Made by a program: the position numbers and the translations under genes. A DNA stretch of 64,000 nucleotides, taken from NCBI GenBank assembly GCA_022376925.1, contig JAIOJX010000004.1, positions 175,675,501 through 175,739,500 on the forward strand, in the 5' to 3' direction. Under the pieces are notes generated by a model. The model was not told the origin of the DNA and searched no databases. It was given only the letters and a program-made list of their open reading frames with translations. This DNA is from Tragulus kanchil (Eukaryota; Chordata; Mammalia; Artiodactyla; Tragulidae). Positions 21,367 to 29,600 of the stretch are shown in pieces. The number at the start of each line of letters is the position of its first letter. The first letter of the stretch is position 1.

Positions 21367-22180
21367 TTGGGGGGGCCGGAGGGGTGGGGCTGGGCAGGGT
21401 GGGCCGGGGAGGCGGGAGGTGTGAAGGGGCGGCGGGGAGGGCCGTGGAGGGCGGGGCCGGCGCACCCCACCGGCGGCGCCACTGCGTGGGGAACGGGCGC
21501 GGGTGGGCGGGGCTGGAGCGGCCCCCAGCCCGGCGCGCCGCGGCCGCCCGCCGCCTCCATCCGGGCCTCTCCCCACCTCCCGCCCGCCGCCCCGCCCGCG
21601 CCCTCCCCGCCGGCGCGCGCGGCTCCCGCCGCCCTCCTCCGCCCGCTCTGCCCGGCTCCTCCCGGGCCTCTTGTGCCATCGAGGGGCGCCGGGAATTGCA
21701 GCCAGTAAATCGCGTCCCACCACTCAGCGGCGGGGCCACCGCAGCGGCGCCGCCCGCGCCCGCCGGGAGCCCGCGCCGCCCGGGCGCCTCTCCAGGGCCC
21801 GCGAGGCCCGCCCCCGCCCGCGCGGCGCTGCGCAGGGCCTGCCCCGGGCCGGCCGGGGCGCGCGGGGCCCGCGCTGGAGGCGAGGACGCGGCGGCCGCGG
21901 GGCGCACGGCCCGGAGCGCGCGGCCCGCGCCCCCGCGCGCCCTGCCCGCGCCCGCGCCCCGCGCTCCGGAGCCCGGCCCCGCTGCCCGGGCTCTCCTGCG
22001 GGACCGATGCCGGCCCTCCGGCCGCCAGGGTAAGGGGGCGGCGCGGGCGCGGCGGGTTGAGGCAGGAGGGTGGGTGGGCGCCCGTCCCGGGGGGACCCGG
22101 TGCCCGCCCGGCACCAGCGTCTGGCACGTGGGGGCGTCTCGAGTTCCCTCCGGAGGCCGGGCAGGTGGCGAGAACGTGGG
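21367..22180 (+). promoter_or_regulatory. CpG island promoter, copy 1
   Basis: Dense CpG with many GC-box words (ggggcgggg type), long C/G runs, cgcgcg and ccgcgg, ending abruptly near 22180 where a MIR begins. This is typical of a housekeeping or developmental gene promoter with a GC-rich 5' UTR. A consensus splice donor on the + strand at 22030 gives direction. Some C-runs are one base shorter than in copy 2. Confidence 0.8.
22007..22029 (+). CDS. Candidate first coding exon end, MPALRPPG, copy 1
   Basis: An ATG at 22007 in the CpG island is followed by seven codons plus two bases, then GTAAGG at 22030, a good splice donor (exon ..CCAGG). The upstream region is GC-rich and would be the 5' UTR. 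The start context (accgATG) is not a strong Kozak match, so the exon could be wholly non-coding with translation starting further on. No downstream exon could be paired with it. I do not recognise the gene. Confidence 0.3.
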
Positions 22181-22186
22181 GGTGTG

Positions 22187-22415
22187 ATGCTCAAAGGCTG
22201 GCACTTCCTGCGTGCCTACTGTGCGCCGGGCGTGACCGGCTCCTCTGAAGGAGGGTGTTTGTCCCCATTGTACAGATGAGAAAGCAGAGGCTGGGAGAGG
22301 CCGCAGAGCTGGCGCAGAGTCCCCAGCTAGGGAAGCGGTTGAGCCAGCATATGACCCCTGGGCAGCTTGACGCCAAAGCTGGAGCTCTCCCCACTAGGGC
22401 ACGCACAGCCATGGG
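22187..22415 (-). repeat. MIR SINE (copy at 23289-23517)
   Basis: Antisense MIR just inside the presumed first intron: tgcctactgtgcgccgggcg, ccattgtacagatgagaaag, cagaggctgggagaggccgc, gagtccccagctagggaagc. Marks the downstream edge of the CpG island. Confidence 0.85.
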
Positions 22416-22489
22416 GCGAGGGTGTCCGTATTTCAAGAGTTTCTGCTCTCCATTGGGGAGGGGGGGGGTGAAGGGGGCCGGAGGTGGGC

Positions 22490-23282
22490 TGGGCGGTGGG
22501 CGGGAGGGCGGGAGGTGTGAAGGGGCGGCGGGGAGGGCCGTGGAGGGCGGGGCCGGCGCACCCCACCGGCGGCGCCACTGCGTGGGGAACGGGCGCGGGT
22601 GGGCGGGGCTGGAGCGGCCCCCAGCCCGGCGCGCCGCGGCCGCCCGCCGCCTCCATCCGGGCCTCTCCCCACCTCCCGCCCGCCGCCCCGCCCGCGCCCC
22701 TCCCCCGCCGGCGCGCGCGGCTCCCGCCGCCCCTCCTCCGCCCGCTCTGCCCGGCTCCCTCCCGGGCTCTCTTAAGTGCCATCGAGGGGCGCCGGGAATT
22801 GCAGCCAGTAAATCGCGTCCCACCACTCAGCGGCGGGGCCACCGCAGCGGCGCCGCCCGCGCCCGCCGGGAGCCCGCGCCGCCCGGGCGCCTCTCCAGGG
22901 CCCGCGAGGCCCGCCCCCGCCCGCGCGGCGCTGCGCAGGGCCTGCCCCGGCCGGCCGGGGCGCGCGGGGCCCGCGCTGGAGGCGAGGACGCGGCGGCCGC
23001 GGGGCGCACGGCCCGGAGCGCGCGGCCCGCGCCCCCGCGCGCCCTGCCCGCGCCCGCGCCCCGCGCTCCGGAGCCCGGCCCCGCTGCCCGGGCTCTCCTG
23101 CGGGACCGATGCCGGCCCTCCGGCCGCCAGGGTAAGGGGGCGGCGCGGGCGCGGCGGGTTGAGGCAGGAGGGTGGGTGGGCGCCCGTCCCGGGGGGACCC
23201 GGTGCCCGCCCGGCACCAGCGTCTGGCACGTGGGGGCGTCTCGAGTTCCCTCCGGAGGCCGGGCAGGTGGCGAGAACGTGGG
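22490..23282 (+). promoter_or_regulatory. CpG island promoter, copy 2
   Basis: Same island at offset about 1102. C-runs are longer here (gcccctcccccgcc at about 22696 versus gccctccccgcc at 21600; ctcttaagtgcc at 22770 versus ctcttgtgcc). One of the two versions contains read errors; the duplication itself is probably not real. Confidence 0.75.
23109..23131 (+). CDS. Candidate first coding exon end, MPALRPPG, copy 2
   Basis: Identical to the candidate at 22007 including the GTAAGG donor at 23132. Since the island duplication looks artificial, only one of the two exists. This copy has the cleaner downstream continuation (MIR, then unique DNA from 23536). Confidence 0.3.
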
Positions 23283-23639
23283 GGTGTGATGCTCAAAGGC
23301 TGGCACTTCCTGCGTGCCTACTGTGCGCCGGGCGTGACCGGCTCCTCTGAAGGAGGGTGTTTGTCCCCATTGTACAGATGAGAAAGCAGAGGCTGGGAGA
23401 GGCCGCAGAGCTGGCGCAGAGTCCCCAGCTAGGGAAGCGGTTGAGCCAGCATATGACCCCTGGGCAGCTTGACGCCAAAGCTGGAGCTCTCCCCACTAGG
23501 GCACGCACAGCCATGGGGCGAGGGTGTCCGTATTTCATTGTAGAAAAGAAGGAGAAACTCAGCCATTGTCCCCCCACCATAATGCAGACACTGTAAGCCT
23601 TCGGGTTCTTTATTTCAGCCTGGCTGGTTTTTTCCCCTT

Positions 23640-23835
23640 TCTTGAAGAATGCGTGCTTTGGGGTCCTTTAGACCCAGGTTCCGCCTTGACTCCCACACCT
23701 GGAAGCTAAGAAGCTTTGAGCAAGTCTGGTAGCTCTCTGGGCCTGGGTCTCCAGCCAGGGAAAATGGGGACACTCCCAGGGGTCCTGAGGGGATTCGATG
23801 AGACCTGGTGGTAGCCCTGAAGCCGGTGGGGAGAG
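23640..23835 (+). repeat. MIR SINE relic
   Basis: Sense MIR: tttggggtcctttagaccca, ggttccgccttgactccca, ctttgagcaagtctggtagc, tctctgggcctgggtctcca, aaaatggggacac, ggggattcgatgag. Confidence 0.75.
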
Positions 23836-24265
23836 GCCAGGGCCTGCGGGAAAGGGGAGTCCCTTCAGCAGGGGCTCATGGCGCATCTGCCAAGTGCAGA
23901 ACCAGCCAGGGCTCTGGCCCTGGGGAGGGTGGGCAGCCTGGCCCGTGCATGCTTCTCGCAGGCGGGCTCTGTCCAGCACTGGACTGCCTGCCTGCCTTCA
24001 CATGCTGCCTTTGCCATCCCCCAGCTTCCTCCTGGAGTGTCTGGGAGCAGGGACGGTCCCCTGGCTTCACCTTTGCCAAGGAAATGAATTGCAGCTGGGA
24101 GGAGGGGTCCAGCCCTGCTCCGAATTTTGCCCCCCCTGGGAACGCACATTTGGGTCCTGACTTCTCCCAAGCCCAGGCCCGGATGTGGGGAGCTTCTAGG
24201 ACCTTCCAGATTCACAAGTGTAGCATGAGGCCCTTACCATACCCCAGACTAAAGACATGGATGGC
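23836..24265. other. No gene seen
   Basis: GC-rich unique DNA with overlapping frames of up to 207 codons and no domain or splice pattern that I can support. Confidence 0.4.
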
Positions 24266-24269
24266 CAGT

Positions 24270-24312
24270 GTCAATCAATCACGACATGGGTACCAATCAA
24301 TCAGTACCCAAG
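24270..24312. promoter_or_regulatory. Paired PBX/HOX-type sites with inverted repeat
   Basis: atcaatca (complement TGATTGAT, the PBX-HOX composite word) occurs at 24274-24281 and 24296-24303, 22 bp apart. The second is enclosed in an inverted repeat gggtac (24288-24293) and gtaccc (24304-24309). Short and unproven. Confidence 0.3.
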
Positions 24313-24349
24313 CTGGAGACCCCCACCCCCACCCCACCAGACCTGTGGT

Positions 24350-24560
24350 CTCCTGGACCTTTCCCCGTCCGTCCATCTTGTCAACCACAAGGTTCCGCTG
24401 GTTTTACCCAAGCGGCTCTCTTTCCTTTTAACCTCTGACCTGGATATGCCCGCCTCTCTTCTCCAGCCTCAGCCACTGGTCTGGGGCACCATAGCCAACG
24501 CTGTCTTTCTAAAAGCAGCTCTGAGCTCCTGAACTCCTCAGCCATCCACAGACCTAAACT
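24350..24560 (+). repeat. Possible L2 relic
   Basis: Pyrimidine-rich text with L2-like phrases (ttttaacctctgacctgg, ctgtctttctaaaagcagct, gagctcctgaactcctcag). Highly diverged; the assignment is uncertain. Confidence 0.35.
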
Positions 24561-25299
24561 AGGCCAAACTCCCGAGCTATCTCTTGAGGCCGGGCTTCTC
24601 TGTGGTCGGCCCAGCTTCCGTCTGCAGCCTGACCCCCGTGAACCCGATGTCCTCTGATGGCAAAGCCCTGAGCACTCGGTTTCCCCTGATGCTGTCACGG
24701 TCCCATACCCAAGCAGCCTGTGTCCTCTGGCCTGTTGAGCTCCTGCTTATCCCCAGGGCCCCGCCGTGTCCTCCCCTCCTGGGCGTTCTTCTCGACCCCC
24801 CACTGTGGGGGATGCTATCAGTCCTCCCTCTCCCACCTCACTGGACATACATGGCCCTGAGCAGGTGGCATCTCACTTCCCAGCAGGCTGGGAGCTCTGG
24901 CCGGCTCAGTGATCTTTGAGGAACGAACGCTGGAGAGAGTGTCAGAAGCATATGAACCAGAGCTCCTTGGAGGGTCTCAGCCCCGCGGCAGTCGGTGAGG
25001 AGTGGGAAACCTCCCGCCTCCTTGGAGTCTCCTGCTGGGCACAGGGTGCCCTAGATTAAGGCACCAAGGACCAGGTGTGCCCTCGAGGACCTGCAGGCTT
25101 TGACCTTCAGCCGTCACATGCAGGGGCCAGAGTCCCACCTGGATTTGTTGGGGCAGGGACGGTGGGCACTCAGGTGGAGGGGCTTCCCTCCCTGTCCCTG
25201 GGGGCCCCAGCCCCCCGGCCGCCTCAGGCCCACCCCCACCATCCTCCCAGGGAACCGGGAGAGTTATGTCAGGCCCTCTGGCCAAGTGCCAGGGCTCCC

Positions 25300-25400
25300 C
25301 ACGGAACTATAAATTGACCTGTCGCGAGAGGGAAGAGATTAATGTCGGCCATCTTCATTAGCGCGTCCCCCGGGGTGACGGCGTCTGCCCTGAGCTGGCT
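25300..25400. promoter_or_regulatory. Candidate conserved non-coding element (copy at 26436-26536)
   Basis: Mixed sequence with ggaactataaattgacctgt, gaagagattaatgtcggcca (a CCAT/YY1-like core), tcttcattagcgcgtccccc and a following gctgattggag (inverted CCAAT). No repeat text and no sustained frame. Looks like a developmental enhancer fragment; conservation untested. Confidence 0.35.
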
Positions 25401-25559
25401 GATTGGAGAGGGTGTGAGGGAGGGAGGGGCTGGGGGGCCTTCACTCCCCCCAGGACGGCAAGGTGCAGGGGCCAGCGCCTGCCAGAGAGCCGCGGCCGCC
25501 GCCTCTGGGTAGAAGGGCCGTCCCTCTGGCCTCTGCTCCCGGCAGCAGGCGTGCGCTTT

Positions 25560-25700
25560 GATGGAGGACCTGTGTGCTAATTGGGAGCAGAGATGCGCGC
25601 CCTGCGGCTCCGCGGGGCTCCCGGGCTGACACCGCTGGCTCCTCGGCATCTGTGGGGCCTTCATTAGAGGCCTTTCCTGACCAGAGCGCAGCCCGCTGGG
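25560..25700. promoter_or_regulatory. Second candidate conserved block (copy at 26696-26836)
   Basis: Contains tgtgctaattgggagcagag, gatgcgcgccctgcggctcc and ccttcattagaggcctttcc: two homeodomain-type TAAT words in otherwise GC-rich DNA. A weaker candidate than the 25300 block. Confidence 0.25.
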
Positions 25701-27129
25701 GGCGGGGGGCTCCCCGCCTCCCCCTCCCTCTCCCCTCCCCTTCCCCTCTCCTTTACTGTGACGACGATGGGAAAGGAGGCAGCTTTGGTGCTTGGAATGG
25801 AGGATCAGGAAGGGAAGATCAGAGGATTCGAGACCCTTGCATCCTTGTGACCATGTGACCTGGGGTTAGGGCCCCAGCTGCTTGTGCCCTCAGCCACCTG
25901 CCCCTGGGATGGACCAGGTCGCGCCTGCTGGGGTGGGTGGGGCCCGATGAGGGAGCTGCGTGCACTGGTCTTTAAAATGAGGACAGGTCAGAGCCTGAGC
26001 AGGTGGCATCCACTTCCCAGCAGGCTGGGAGCTCTGGCCGGCTCAGTGATCTTTGAGGAACGAACGCTGGGGAGAGGGGCAGAAGCATAGGAACCAGAGC
26101 TCCTTGGAGGGTCTCAGCCCCGCGGCAGTCGGTGAGGAGTGGGAAACCTCCCGCCTCCTTGAGTCTCCTGCTGGGCACAGGGTGCCCTAGATTAAGGCAC
26201 CAAGGACCAGGTGTGCCCTCGAGGACCTGCAGGCTTTGACCTTCAGCCGTCACATGCAGGGGCCAGAGTCCCACCTGGATTTGTTGGGGCAGGGACGGTG
26301 GGCACTCAGGTGGAGGGGCTTCCCTCCCTGTCCCTGGGGGCCCCAGCCCCCCGGCCGCCTCAGGCCCACCCCCACCATCCTCCCAGGGAACCGGGAGAGT
26401 TATGTCAGGCCCTCTGGCCAAGTGCCAGGGCTCCCCACGGAACTATAAATTGACCTGTCGCGAGAGGGAAGAGATTAATGTCGGCCATCTTCATTAGCGC
26501 GTCCCCCGGGGTGACGGCGTCTGCCCTGAGCTGGCTGATTGGAGGGGGTGTGAGGGAGGGAGGGGCTGGGGGGCCTTCACTCCCCCCAGGACGGCAAGGT
26601 GCAGGGGCCAGCGCCTGCCAGAGAGCCGCGGCCGCCGCCTCTGGGTAGAAGGGCCGTCCCTCTGGCCTCTGCTCCCGGCAGCAGGCGTGCGCTTTGATGG
26701 AGGACCTGTGTGCTAATTGGGAGCAGAGATGCGCGCCCTGCGGCTCCGCGGGGCTCCCGGGCTGACACCGCTGGCTCCTCGGCATCTGTGGGGCCTTCAT
26801 TAGAGGCCTTTCCTGACCAGAGCGCAGCCCGCTGGGGGCGGGGGGCTCCCCGCCTCCCCCTCCCTCTCCCCTCCCCTTCCCCTCTCCTTTACTGTGACGA
26901 CGATGGGAAAGGAGGCAGCTTTGGTGCTTGGAATGGAGGATCAGGAAGGGAAGATCAGAGGGATTCGAGACCCTTGCATCCTTGTGACCATGTGACCTGG
27001 GGTTAGGCCCCCAGCTGCTTGTGCCCTCAGCCACCTGCCCCTGGGATGGACCAGGTCGCGCCTGCTGGGGTGGGTGGGGCCCGATGAGGGAGCTTGCGTG
27101 CACTGGTCTTTAAAAATGAGGACAGGTCA

Positions 27130-27508
27130 GAGCCTGGAACTGAGAGAAGTCAGAGCAGAGACTGAAGTCCAAGCTTCTGGGTCGGAATCGGTGGGCTCCC
27201 GCCCCCCGAGTCTCAGTGTCCTCGTCTGGCGGTGGCTGTGGGCCAGGCCTGGCCTCGAGGGCCAGGGGGAGGCCCTTTACAGAGACGGAGCCGGGGCGCT
27301 GGGTGGAGGCTGCCGAGGGAAGTGGCCGCAGCGGCAGGTCCAGGGCACGGGCTTGTTCACGGGTCACCCACGCCCTCACCCATTCATTCACGCCTTCATT
27401 CAGGACACGCCTCCTGCACTGCGGCCCTGGACCCACAGAGGGGCTCCGAAGTGGCTTCATCCTCTGGAACCCTCCCTAGGGAAATAAACCAAGGAGAGGC
27501 TGAGCTGC
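27130..27508. other. No gene seen
   Basis: GC-rich DNA with a degraded MIR/L2-end phrase (cccattcattcacgccttca at 27380). The 232-codon + frame that begins at 27232 runs on into the minisatellite and is not a gene. Confidence 0.4.
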
Positions 27509-27900
27509 TAGGACCCCTGGGAGTCTCCCCGAACCTGGGGTACCTGGACAGCTCCAGGGGACACCTACGAGGTGGGGATGGTGCAGGAACCCCGGAAGGG
27601 AGTCTCCCAAAACCTGGGGTACCTGGACGGCTCCAGGGGGCACCTGGGAGGTGGGGATGGTGCAGGAACCCCGGAAGGGAGTCTCCCAAAACCTGGGGTA
27701 CCTGGACGGCTCCAGGGGGCACCTGGGAGGTGGGGATGGTGCAGGAACCCCGGAAGGGAGTCTCCCAAAACCTGGGGTACCTGGACGGCTCCAGGGGGCA
27801 CCTGGGAGGTGGAGATGGTGCAGGAACCCCAGAAGGGAGTCTCCCAAAACCTGGGGTACCTGGACGGCTCCAGGGGGCCCCTGGGAGGTGGAGATGGTGC
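27509..27900. repeat. 79-bp minisatellite, about 4.9 copies
   Basis: The unit begins ggtggggatggtgcaggaac at 27571, 27650 and 27729, with a variant ggtggagatggtgc at 27808 and 27887; the period is 79. The first, partial unit is most diverged (cagctcc, acacctacga), the central units are nearly identical, and the last two share G-to-A and G-to-C variants. Since 79 is not a multiple of three and the unit lacks stops, all three + frames stay open. Confidence 0.97.
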
Positions 27901-28234
27901 CATGTTTCCCTGCAGCCCTCATTGCGCTAGACTCTGATGGGGGGCATCTGGCTAGTCACCAAGCTCCTTCTGGATGCCGGATACCCCAGCCAGGCCGTTG
28001 ACCAGAGTGGGAGCAGGGACCCAGACCCTCTCCTCGCACCCACTGCTGTTGCCCACTCCCGTCGCCCAGCCTTTCTGGTGCATCCAGCGGGGGTGGGGTG
28101 GCCCACGCGGTAGCCTTGTATCCCGGACCTCCGGTCTGTATCTGGGCGGGGTGCCGGGTTCACCTGGCGGACCGGGTGCCGGCTCTAGTCTGGAGATGGC
28201 AGCAGGGGGCAGGGCTGTCCCTCTGGGATTATTG
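27901..28234. other. No gene seen
   Basis: Unique GC-rich DNA. No repeat or exon recognised. Confidence 0.4.
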
Positions 28235-28400
28235 AACGGTGCCAGCCCTGCCACTCGGGAGCCTAGGGTCACTTTGTGAAGCACGGGACCTCCCCGCTCC
28301 AGGCCTCAGTTTCCTCATGCGGACCACAGGAATGACTCGGTGCTTTGTGCCAAGCTCACACCGGGCACAGAGCGGAGCACGGTCCGCACGGCTCCGTGGT
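28235..28400 (+). repeat. MIR SINE relic
   Basis: Sense MIR: gccactcgggagcctagggt, cactttgtgaagcacgggac, ggcctcagtttcctcatgcg, accacaggaatgactcggtg, tgccaagctcacaccgggca. Confidence 0.75.
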
Positions 28401-28529
28401 CACTTAAGCAGCTGCCCCAACCTCTGTTCGCTCCTCAGAGAACCCTGATGAAGTGGACTGCGGGCTTCTCTGAGGCCCCACATCTCTGTGTCAGCCCCCT
28501 GGGGGTACCCAGTCCCCACTGTGCACCTT

Positions 28530-28690
28530 GGTGTGTTTGAACCAGAAAGATGCGGTTCTGGAGTCGAAAACACCCGGCCCCAAGTGTTTGCTCTGCGACC
28601 GCTGGCTGTGTGGACTTGAGCTCGTCGCTTAACCTCTCTGTGCTTTGTGTTCTTGTGTGGAGTTGAAATGAGATGTAAACTGAAAACCAA
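28530..28690 (+). repeat. MIR SINE relic
   Basis: Sense MIR: gatgcggttctggagtcgaa, gctctgcgaccgctggctgt, gtggacttgagctcgtcgct, taacctctctgtgctttgtg, agttgaaatgagatgtaaac. Fairly well preserved. Confidence 0.8.
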
Positions 28691-29231
28691 GACTGCACTG
28701 GTCAGCGGGCGCCCGCCGAGGGGGGAGGGCGAGCATTGGCCCAGGAGCCCCAGCCCGGGTGCTGCTCCGGGCCCGCTGGGCTTGCACGGGGACTTTGGGC
28801 GAGACTCTCGGACGCACCTGTTGAGGGGGTCGTGGAGTCCTTCTGAGGATGGAAAGATGGGAGGCTGGGGAAGGGGCTGCTACCAGAAGGGCTCAGAGGG
28901 CCGGGGGCTTTCCTGGAACGACCCTGGTGTCCCCAGGGTGGACGACCTCCCGGGGCCCTCGCTTCTTGGCCAGCACGTGGGAGCAGACCACCTGCTCACC
29001 CTGATCCTTGGGTCTCTGGGGTGCTGTATTTCATCAGAATTCCGGCCATTCTGTGTGGCATGGCTCTGCATGGACTCCAGCCTCGTGTAACGTGAGATGG
29101 GTTGCCATAGGCTGTCCTCCGACTTCAGGATATGGAGAGGGCCCCCAAGAGCCACGTGGGGAAGGCTGGGCTGCAGGGGTGCCTATTGTTGCCGCTCTCC
29201 GTGCCCAGCCCGGCCCGCCTGGCAGCCTTGT
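28691..29231. other. No gene seen
   Basis: GC-rich unique DNA before duplication 9. Short overlapping frames only. Confidence 0.4.
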
Positions 29232-29274
29232 CGCGGGAGCTGGCAACATGGCTGTCTGCCTCCGCCTTCCCGAG

Positions 29275-29420
29275 CAGGCAGGAATCACTAACGCGTTAGC
29301 AGTTTCATTAAGCCTCTCGCCAGCCTCCCCGCCTCCCTCCCGGGCCTCCTCGGTAATTATTTTCCCAGCCCTTCCACTCGAAGCCCCTTAGCGAGCGCGT
29401 CGGGATTGGCCGAGGGGCCC
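29275..29420. promoter_or_regulatory. Candidate conserved non-coding element with CTAACGCGTTAG palindrome (copy at 30376-30520)
   Basis: ctaacgcgttag (29288-29299) is a perfect 12-bp palindrome. It is followed by agtttcattaagcctctcgc, ctcggtaattattttcccag (homeodomain TAATTA/TAATTATT type) and cgggattggccgagg (inverted CCAAT). The block is AT-richer than its flanks and free of repeat text. Confidence 0.4.
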
Positions 29421-29499
29421 CCGCCAGGCTGGGCTGCTGGGACTGGGCGCTGCAGGGCCACCCCGCCCCCCACCACAGGCACCCCCTCTTCTGCATTGC

Positions 29500-29600
29500 C
29501 ATGTAAGCTTTGTGTCCCCCTGAGGCTGCCGTGAAAATGCAGATATGCTGCCTGTCACGGGTGACGGTTAACCCGTTACTAGACGCCGGCACGTGGAGAC
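29500..29600. promoter_or_regulatory. Second candidate block with MYB-like palindrome (copy at 30601-30701)
   Basis: Contains gtgaaaatgcagatatgctg and gtgacggttaacccgttact, a near-palindrome centred on GTTAAC with MYB-type TAACGG/CCGTTA words on both sides. No repeat family recognised. Confidence 0.3.

Larger units (their letters stand above)
19267..21500. repeat. Tandem duplication 6, unit about 1122 bp x2
   Basis: 19267-20388 is repeated from 20389. The start of copy 2 has single-base homopolymer losses (gccctccctg to gcctcctg, aagggcgagaaaaatg to aaggcgagaaaatg, actccgaat to actcgaat), so the offset falls from 1122 to 1117. The end of copy 1 has the losses instead (aagcgccctgccagggac versus aagcggccctgccaggggac), returning the offset to 1121. 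Errors flank the junction from both sides. Confidence 0.95.
21296..23535. repeat. Tandem duplication 7, carrying the CpG island, unit about 1.10-1.14 kb x2
   Basis: 21296-22432 is repeated from 22433 (tcaagagtttctgctctcca at both starts). The offset is 1137 at the first bases and 1102 later, with the damage within the first 100 bases of copy 2 (G-run garbling at 22458-22512). The segment 21296-21480 is also the end of duplication 6, so it occurs three times (from about 20175, 21296 and 22433). Confidence 0.95.
24856..27129. repeat. Tandem duplication 8, unit about 1138 bp x2
   Basis: 24856-25993 is repeated from 25994; offset 1138 then 1136. Errors gather at the junction: copy 1 end has gagctgcgtg and tttaaaatgagg where copy 2 has gagcttgcgtg and tttaaaaatgagg; copy 2 start has gcatccactt and ccttgagtc for gcatctcactt and ccttggagtc. 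Confidence 0.95.

Noticed and set aside
22007..22029. Start of WFIKKN1, because of a similar first few residues (MPALRP)
   Set aside because: Six residues are too few, the exon ends at once in a different sequence, and nothing downstream supports it.
22255..23289. 344-codon + frame through the CpG island
   Set aside because: It starts inside a MIR, crosses an artificial duplication junction and reads the island in a different frame from the ATG next to the splice donor.
27509..27900. CRISPR-like array
   Set aside because: The whole 79-bp unit repeats with no unique spacers, and the genome is mammalian.
27232..27930. Repeat protein encoded by the minisatellite
   Set aside because: The unit length is not a multiple of three, so the peptide changes frame every unit. 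All + frames are equally open, which points to chance rather than coding.
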